Below are positions 57,068-63,607 of a DNA stretch of 63,607 nucleotides, in pieces. The stretch's first letter is position 1, and each line of letters opens with the position of its first letter. The translations under genes were made by a program, and so were the position numbers. The notes under the pieces are model-generated. The model made no database searches, was not told the DNA's origin, and worked only from the letters and a program-made list of their open reading frames with translations. Source of the stretch: Paracoccaceae bacterium (GTDB lineage Bacteria; Pseudomonadota; Alphaproteobacteria; Rhodobacterales; Rhodobacteraceae); the NCBI GenBank assembly GCA_026417295.1, contig JAOADN010000010.1, forward strand, positions 1 through 63,607. Reading direction: 5' to 3'.

Positions 57068-57986
57068 GCGCGTCAAGCCTGCGCCCGGGCCCCTCAGCGG
57101 GGCGGCGGGCCGCCACCAGCACCCCGGCCGCGGCGCGCCGGACGGCCCGGGTCAGGGGCGCCAGCGGCCCGGCCATCATGCGGCCGACCTGCCAGTAGAG
57201 GTCCACGTCGAGGGGCGCGCCGGGCCGGAGCTCGACAAGGCGGCCCGCGGCAAGATGGGCGCGGACGAGGGGCTCGGGGTTCATGCCCCAGCCGAGGCCG
57301 AGCAGCGCCGCCTCGACGAACCCGGTCGAGGAGGGAAGCATGTGCGAGGGATGGGCGATGCGGCGCCCGAATGTCCTTTCCAGCCACGCGGCCTGGAGCC
57401 GGTCCTTGGCGTTGAAGGTCAGGCAGGGTGCCGCGGCCAGCCCCTCGCCGGTCGCGCCCTGCTGCAGGTGCGCGGCCATGAAGGCCGGCGAGGCGGTGGC
57501 AAGGTAGCGCAGCGCGCCGAGATGCAGGCTGTCGCAGCCCTGCACCGGGCCGGGATGGCCGGTGACGGCGGCCGAGACCGCGCCCGCACGCAGCAGGTCC
57601 GCCGAATGGTCCTGATCGTCCACGACGATGTCGAAGAGAAGGCCCGGCACCTCCGCCAGCGCCGGCAGGACCCAGGTCGCCAGGCTGTCGGCGTTGACGG
57701 CGATCGCCACACGCGGCGGCCCCCCGGGATCGGCGAGGCCGAGGTCGCGTGCCGCGCCTTCGGCGAGGATCTGCATCTCGTCGGCCAGGCGCGCCAGCCG
57801 CCGGCCCGCCGCGGTAGGCCGGCATGGCGCCGCGCGCACGACGAGGACCGCCCCGGCCCGTTCCTCCAGCGCCTTGATGCGCTGCGAGACCGCCGATGGG
57901 GTGACGCCAAGCTCGCCTGCGGCGGCGTCGAAGGACCCGGTGCGCAGGACCGCCGAAAGGGCCCGGAGCTGGGCAGGGTCGAACAT
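57042..57986 (-). CDS. argP: LysR-type regulator ArgP
   Basis: A 314-residue LysR regulator; the helix-turn-helix ('FDAAAGELGVTPSAVSQRIK') and overall fit are those of ArgP (IciA), which activates the arginine/lysine exporter gene argO. It is divergently placed from the LysE/ArgO-type gene, supporting the role. Confidence 0.9.
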   Translation of the reverse strand: MFDPAQLRALSAVLRTGSFDAAAGELGVTPSAVSQRIKALEERAGAVLVVRAAPCRPTAAGRRLARLADEMQILAEGAARDLGLADPGGPPRVAIAVNADSLATWVLPALAEVPGLLFDIVVDDQDHSADLLRAGAVSAAVTGHPGPVQGCDSLHLGALRYLATASPAFMAAHLQQGATGEGLAAAPCLTFNAKDRLQAAWLERTFGRRIAHPSHMLPSSTGFVEAALLGLGWGMNPEPLVRAHLAAGRLVELRPGAPLDVDLYWQVGRMMAGPLAPLTRAVRRAAAGVLVAARRPAEGPGRRLDALMRRRPRP

Positions 57987-57999
57987 TAGCTGCGCTAAT
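57985..57999. promoter_or_regulatory. Candidate ArgP site in the argP-argO gap
   Basis: ATTAGC-TGC-GCTAAT, a perfect 6-3-6 inverted repeat overlapping the argP start codon, within the 94-base divergent region. A second CTAATCC lies at 58023-58029. It fits a LysR autoregulatory site. Confidence 0.45.
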
Positions 58000-58080
58000 C
58001 CGGATGCAGGAACATTCGTTCGACTAATCCGTCCCGTCCCGCTAGTCAAACCCCTCGGCGAAAGAGGGGGGAAGCGGGGG

Positions 58081-58695
58081 ATGTTGCAGGCGTTCCAGTC
58101 CGGTTTCGGTCTCGGCATCGGGCTGATCGCCGCGATCGGCGCGCAGAACGCCTTCGTGCTGCGGCAGGGCCTGGCGCGCGGACATGTCCTTGCGGTCGTG
58201 CTGTTCTGCGCGGTCTCGGACGCGCTCCTGATCGCGGCGGGCGTCTCGGGCATGGCGGCGGCCGGCCGCGCCGTCCCGGCCCTTGCCGGCATCATGCTCT
58301 GGGGCGGCATCGCCTTTCTGCTGTGGTATGGCGCGCGGTCCTTCCTGTCGGCCCTGCGCGGCGGTGGCGCCCTCTCGGCCGCCGCGGGGCCGGGGCGCAC
58401 GACGCTGGGCGCGACGCTCGTGACCATCGCCGTCCTCACCTGGGCGAACCCGCATGTCTACCTCGACACGCTGGTCTTCCTCGGCTCGGTCTCGGCGCAG
58501 TATCCCGGGCGCGAGGCCGCCTTCGGCGCCGGGGCGGCGACGGCCTCGCTGGTCTTCTTCTCGACCCTGGGCTTCGGGGCGCGGCTGGCCGCGCCGGTCT
58601 TCGCACGCCCGCGGGCCTGGCAGGTCCTCGACGTGGCGATCGGCCTGACGATGTGGGCGATCGCGGCGCGGCTGGTCCTGTCCGGGGCGGCCTAG
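58081..58695 (+). CDS. argO: LysE/ArgO family amino acid exporter
   Basis: A 204-residue membrane protein with six helices; 'IAAIGAQNAFVLRQGL' and 'TWANPHVYLDTLVFLG' are LysE/ArgO signatures. It exports arginine and perhaps lysine, probably under ArgP control. Its TAG stop shares CTAG with the stop of the convergent gene. Confidence 0.93.
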   Translation: MLQAFQSGFGLGIGLIAAIGAQNAFVLRQGLARGHVLAVVLFCAVSDALLIAAGVSGMAAAGRAVPALAGIMLWGGIAFLLWYGARSFLSALRGGGALSAAAGPGRTTLGATLVTIAVLTWANPHVYLDTLVFLGSVSAQYPGREAAFGAGAATASLVFFSTLGFGARLAAPVFARPRAWQVLDVAIGLTMWAIAARLVLSGAA

Positions 58696-59093
58696 CCGCC
58701 CCCGGAAAGCCGCTCGGCCCGGCGCCGGACCAGGACCATGCGCAGGTCGTGCATCGCCAGCAGGAGGCTGTCGGTCACGGCCTCGACCTCGTCCTCCGTC
58801 GCCTTCGTCTGCGCCCAGTGCGCGGTGAGGTTCAGGTGCTCGACGGTGCGGCGTATCTCGTCGGCCTCGCGCGCGGCAAGGACGGCACGGCGGCCCGCCA
58901 GCCAGTCGCGGATCGCCGCCATTTCCGGCCCGGAGAGCTGCCTGTCGCCCTGGGGCCGGATCTCGCCGTTGCGCACGTTGACGGCCGCCAGCGGTTCGAG
59001 ATCGGTCCGCCCGTCGCGCGCCGAGGTCTCGACGCGGAACACGGTGGCGCCGTTCTCGCGGATGCGGAAATAGAGCTCGGGGAGATCGGCCAT
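58692..59093 (-). CDS. Hypothetical protein
   Basis: A 133-residue soluble protein not recognised. The N-terminal part ('ELYFRIRENGATVFRVETS') looks beta-rich and the C-terminal part is helical and charged. It lies 59 bases after aspC on the same strand and may be cotranscribed with it. The stop overlaps argO. Confidence 0.75.
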   Translation of the reverse strand: MADLPELYFRIRENGATVFRVETSARDGRTDLEPLAAVNVRNGEIRPQGDRQLSGPEMAAIRDWLAGRRAVLAAREADEIRRTVEHLNLTAHWAQTKATEDEVEAVTDSLLLAMHDLRMVLVRRRAERLSGGG

Positions 59094-59152
59094 CGTCTTC
59101 TGCCCTTCGCCGGCCAAGGTAGAAGCCGCCGCCCGCGCTGTCAAAGCGGCCG

Positions 59153-60690
<1,538 letters not shown>

Positions 60691-60753
60691 CCCGATCTTG
60701 GTCAATCCGCGGCATCACTCGCCGTCGGACCAGGGGCTGCGGAGGCGACGACG

Positions 60754-61266
60754 GTGGCGGCATTGGCGGGCTTGCGCGCGGATGGCGCGGCGGCGAAATC
60801 GCCGGCGGATGTTCACGACTTCTACCTCGACACGCTGGCGCTGATCGAGCGGCTGCACCGTCTGCTTCTCGACGTCATCAAGGACGAATTCGAAAGGCTC
60901 GGCGAACCCGAGGTGAACCCCGTCCAGGCGCTGCTGCTGTTCAATGTCGGCTCGCAGGAGGTGACGGCCGGCGAATTGCGCAGCCGCGGCTACTACCAGG
61001 GCTCGAATGTCAGCTACAACCTCAAGAAGCTGGTGGAATCCGGGCACATGCATCACGAACGGTCGGCCGCCGACCGCCGCTCGGTGCGCGTCAGCCTGAC
61101 GGAGAAGGGCCATGCCGTCCGCCGGCGCGTCGCCGAACTGGTGCGGCGCCACGCCGAGGGGATGACGCAGTCGGGCGCCGCCGACGCGACCTCGCTGGCC
61201 GACGCGAATGCGCAGCTTCGCCGCATCGAACGCTACTGGGCGGAACGGATCCGCTACATCTACTGA
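60754..61266 (+). CDS. MarR regulator, LdtR-like
   Basis: A 170-residue winged-helix protein with 'ELRSRGYYQGSNVSYNLKKL' and 'RRSVRVSLTEKG' closely resembling LdtR of Liberibacter and Sinorhizobium, which controls an L,D-transpeptidase and stress tolerance. The start is GTG at 60754. No L,D-transpeptidase gene is adjacent. Confidence 0.88.
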   Translation: MAALAGLRADGAAAKSPADVHDFYLDTLALIERLHRLLLDVIKDEFERLGEPEVNPVQALLLFNVGSQEVTAGELRSRGYYQGSNVSYNLKKLVESGHMHHERSAADRRSVRVSLTEKGHAVRRRVAELVRRHAEGMTQSGAADATSLADANAQLRRIERYWAERIRYIY

Positions 61267-61269
61267 CCG

Positions 61270-62025
61270 CTAGCCGGGCCGCGCCGGAGGGCCGGCCTGA
61301 TCCGCGCGGCCGACGACGGCCTGCGTGAGCTCGCGCAGCAGCTTGCGGCGGAAGGCCGCGGGAAAGTCCTCGTGCCGGCGCGCCGTCTCGACGAAGGCGC
61401 CCGGGCCGCGCAGCACCTCGCGCCGGTAATAGGCCGTCAGCCCCTCCTCGTGCTGTTCGATCGCCAGGCCGTTGACGGTGATGTCGCCCCAGCCGCCCCG
61501 TTCGTAGACCGCGCCCGGCGGCGGCCCCGAATTGCTGCGCCCGTCACCCGAGATGTCGAGCGTGCGGAAGGCGCAGTCCGTCCGTGCCTCCAGCATCTGC
61601 CGGCCGAAGGCGAGGCCCGCACCAAGCGCCGTGGGATAGGCGTCCGACAGCCTCAGGTTGGCCCGCAGCGTCGCCAGCGCCGCCTCGAGGTCGGCCGCGC
61701 TGCGGATCTCGGCCCAGGGCAGGGTGACGACCTGATAGCCCTCGCCGCTCCATTCGTAGACCGCGAGCGCCACGAAATCCGCCGGCCCGAGGAAGGCGTC
61801 GCGGATCTCGCGGTCGGTGAGGGCATCGATCAGGCCCCCGGTCTGGATCGCGTAGTCCTGCCTGCTGACCGAACGCGACACGTCCATGCCCAGGGCCAGC
61901 GCAAGCCGGCACTCCGCGGCCGCTGCCGGCCCGGCGACGAGCGCCGCGAGCGCCGCCCCTACCAGTGCCCGGTATTCGGCATCGACAGCCAGGGTTCCGC
62001 CGGCGGAAGGCTTCCGCCCCCCCAT
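61270..62025 (-). CDS. DUF1194 family secreted VWA-like protein
   Basis: A 251-residue protein with a signal-like hydrophobic stretch ('ALVGAALAALVAGPAAAA') followed by a von Willebrand-like domain ('LALALGMDVSRSVS', 'FRTLDISGDGRSNSG') typical of DUF1194. Function unknown. The start is uncertain; ATG at 62025 overlaps the upstream gloA-like gene by 67 bp, and the signal peptide is then unusually late. Confidence 0.8.
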   Translation of the reverse strand: MGGRKPSAGGTLAVDAEYRALVGAALAALVAGPAAAAECRLALALGMDVSRSVSRQDYAIQTGGLIDALTDREIRDAFLGPADFVALAVYEWSGEGYQVVTLPWAEIRSAADLEAALATLRANLRLSDAYPTALGAGLAFGRQMLEARTDCAFRTLDISGDGRSNSGPPPGAVYERGGWGDITVNGLAIEQHEEGLTAYYRREVLRGPGAFVETARRHEDFPAAFRRKLLRELTQAVVGRADQAGPPARPG

Positions 62026-62390
62026 TGCAGAAGCTCCACGGACTGGTTGTCCGGCGAGCGGACAAAGGCCATCCGCCCGTCGCGCGGCGGCCGGTTGATG
62101 GTGACGCCGTTCCGCATCAGGTGGGCGCACATGTCGTAGATGTTCTCGACATCATAGGCGAGGTGCCCGAAATGCCGGCTGTCCGAAGGCAGGCCCGCGT
62201 CGCCGTCCCAGTTCCAGGTCAGCTCGATCGGGCAGTCCGGCTGGCCGGGCGGGGCCATGAAGACAAGCGTGAAGCGGCCCTTGTCGTTCTCGTAGCGCCG
62301 CGTCTCCTCTAGCCCGAGGAGCTTCCAGAAGGCGATCGACCTGTCGAGGTCGGCGACGCGGATCATCGTGTGCAGGTAGCGGATCTTCAT
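61959..62390 (-). CDS. gloA: Lactoylglutathione lyase-like (glyoxalase I)
   Basis: A 143-residue vicinal-oxygen-chelate protein. 'LHTMIRVADLDRSIAFW' with the first metal His and 'HFGHLAYDVENIYDM' with the second fit glyoxalase I, which detoxifies methylglyoxal with glutathione. The ATG at 62390 follows CGGGAGAGCCGC. Its 3' end overlaps the DUF1194 gene. Confidence 0.9.
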   Translation of the reverse strand: MKIRYLHTMIRVADLDRSIAFWKLLGLEETRRYENDKGRFTLVFMAPPGQPDCPIELTWNWDGDAGLPSDSRHFGHLAYDVENIYDMCAHLMRNGVTINRPPRDGRMAFVRSPDNQSVELLQWGGGSLPPAEPWLSMPNTGHW

Positions 62391-62586
62391 GCGGCTCTCC
62401 CGGGGGTCCGCCGGGCAGGGTAGTGCAGATCGCCGCCGCTGCAAAGCGCGCCCCGATCGCCCGGCCGGATCGCGCAGGGAACGGGGCAGGGCCGCGGCAG
62501 GCGGGAAGGCATGCCCAACATGTCGTGCTTTCTTGGTGTGCAACCGCAATCTACAGTAGGCTCCGATTCGCTGCCGGAGTCCCGCC

Positions 62587-63492
62587 ATGCCGCTCACCCC
62601 CGAACAAGAGGCCGAGATCGCCGAGGCCCGCCTTCATCCGCGCCCCACCTTGCGCGCCGTGGCCGAGGGGATGGAGCGCCACCTCTACCTGGCCCATCCG
62701 GTGCTGGACCACGGCTTCGTGCGCGTCATCGACTACATGGGCGACGACGCGGCCATCACCCAGGCGGCCCGCGTCAGCTACGGGCGCGGCACGAAGGCCG
62801 TGTCGAACGACGAGGGGCTGATCCGCTACCTGATGCGGCACTGGCATTCGACCCCCTTCGAGATGTGCGAGGTCAAGTTCCACGTCAAGCTGCCGGTCTT
62901 CGTCGCACGCCAGTGGATCCGCCACCGCACCGCGAACGTGAACGAGTACTCCGCCCGCTACTCGATCCTCGACCGCGAGTTCTACATCCCCGCGCCCGAG
63001 CACCTGGCCGCGCAGTCGACGGTGAACAACCAGGGCCGGGGAGAGCCGCTGCAGGGCGAGGAGGCGCAGCGCGTGCTCGACTGGCTGCGCGAGGACGCCG
63101 CGCGCGCCTACGACCACTACGAGGCGATGCTGAGCCGGGAGGGCCAGCAGGGCCTTGCGCGCGAGCTTGCCCGGATGAACCTGCCCGCCAACATCTACAC
63201 GCAGTGGTACTGGAAGATCGACCTGCACAACCTCTTCCACTTCCTGCGCCTGCGCGCCGACGCCCATGCCCAGTACGAGATCCGCGCCTATGCCGAGGCG
63301 ATGTGCGGGATTGTCCGGGACTGGGTGCCGCTGGCCTGGGCGGCCTTCGAGGACTACCGGCTGGGGGGCGTGACGCTGAGCGCGAAGGCGGTGGAGGTGG
63401 TGAAAAGGCGGCTGGCCGGAGAGGCGGTGACGCAGGAGACGAGCGGGATGTCGAAGGGCGAGTGGCGGGAGTTCGAGGGGGTTTGGGGGTGA
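62587..63492 (+). CDS. thyX: Flavin-dependent thymidylate synthase
   Basis: A 301-residue FAD enzyme that makes dTMP from dUMP. The ThyX motif is '[15 protein letters not shown]' (112-126). The usual alternative ThyA is not in the window. The stop is 4 bases before a compositionally different reading frame. Confidence 0.96.
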   Translation: MPLTPEQEAEIAEARLHPRPTLRAVAEGMERHLYLAHPVLDHGFVRVIDYMGDDAAITQAARVSYGRGTKAVSNDEGLIRYLMRHWHSTPFEMCEVKFHVKLPVFVARQWIRHRTANVNEYSARYSILDREFYIPAPEHLAAQSTVNNQGRGEPLQGEEAQRVLDWLREDAARAYDHYEAMLSREGQQGLARELARMNLPANIYTQWYWKIDLHNLFHFLRLRADAHAQYEIRAYAEAMCGIVRDWVPLAWAAFEDYRLGGVTLSAKAVEVVKRRLAGEAVTQETSGMSKGEWREFEGVWG

Positions 63493-63495
63493 GGG

Positions 63496-63607
63496 ATGGA
63501 GTCATCAATCGCAATTAAGAACCGGCATGTTGCAGAAGAATTCAATAGATGGCAGTCGTTAGTCGGACCGGCCGATCCCTACTTTGACAAATACACCATT
63601 GGAATTC
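63496..63607 (+). CDS. Unknown gene, 3' partial, A+T-richer
   Basis: ATG at 63496 begins a frame (start MESSIAIKNRHVAEEFNRWQ) that stays open for 37 codons to the window edge. Its G+C is about 45% (50 of 112 bases) against about 70% for the neighbours, and it uses codons rare elsewhere here (TTA, ATT, AGA). It may be recently acquired. No family is recognised and the rest of the gene is missing. Confidence 0.55.
   Translation, partial: MESSIAIKNRHVAEEFNRWQSLVGPADPYFDKYTIGI

Overview
This is a very GC-rich (about 70% by eye), densely packed chromosomal stretch from an alphaproteobacterium, most likely of the Rhodobacteraceae (Rhodobacter/Paracoccus/Rhodovulum-like). The assignment rests on gene order and protein family, not on a database search: tolA-tolB-pal-cpoB-tilS-ftsH, ctaC-ctaB-coxF-ctaG-coxC-surf1-thrC-M16 peptidase, a Tad pilus locus, an LdtR-type MarR regulator beside sdhE, and intergenic GC hairpins followed by GGAGTATTT. 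No rRNA, tRNA, CRISPR array, insertion sequence or prophage was seen.

Layout. 1-7021: Tol-Pal envelope operon running into tilS and ftsH. 7101-10960: a MOSC protein, then one-carbon folate genes fhs and folD with a chorismate-mutase-like gene between them. 11080-14931: a membrane LytTR regulator facing pdeM and a DEXH helicase of the ligase-associated DNA damage response group. 14932-15261: a block of paired palindromes. 15262-18353: an AAA ATPase and a divergent GT-C-like membrane protein. 18311-29983: a Tad/Flp pilus locus on the minus strand in at least two transcription blocks. One holds tadZ-tadA-tadB-tadC-two TPR lipoproteins-prepilin peptidase. The other holds cpaB-rcpA-OmpA. Upstream of them lie three 64-residue pilin paralogues.

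30357-35924: a lytic transglycosylase, then a set that looks like a complete polyprenyl-phosphoryl-arabinose pathway: a HAD phosphatase-UbiA fusion, DprE1-like oxidase, DprE2-like reductase and a flippase-like membrane protein. 36080-43930: GNAT, 3-oxoacid CoA-transferase, a ribbon-helix-helix protein, topA, dprA and tldD. 44163-51666: cytochrome c oxidase subunits II and III with assembly factors, threonine synthase, M16 protease and an acetyltransferase. 51722-63492: mixed metabolic and regulatory genes (FAD oxidoreductase, flavin reductase, EcsC, EamA, argP/argO, aspC, sdhE, ldtR-like, thyX). At 63496 a clearly A+T-richer reading frame starts and runs off the window.

Most of the window is ordinary core genome. 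The strongest candidate for an under-described system is the arabinose-lipid cassette at 31269-35924; its DprE1 homologue has alanine at the position of the benzothiazinone-target cysteine. Next are the stacks of long perfect palindromes between genes and a 42-bp palindromic repeat found once inside a coding region and once between genes. Many convergent neighbours overlap at their ends, twice sharing a CTAG that supplies both stop codons.
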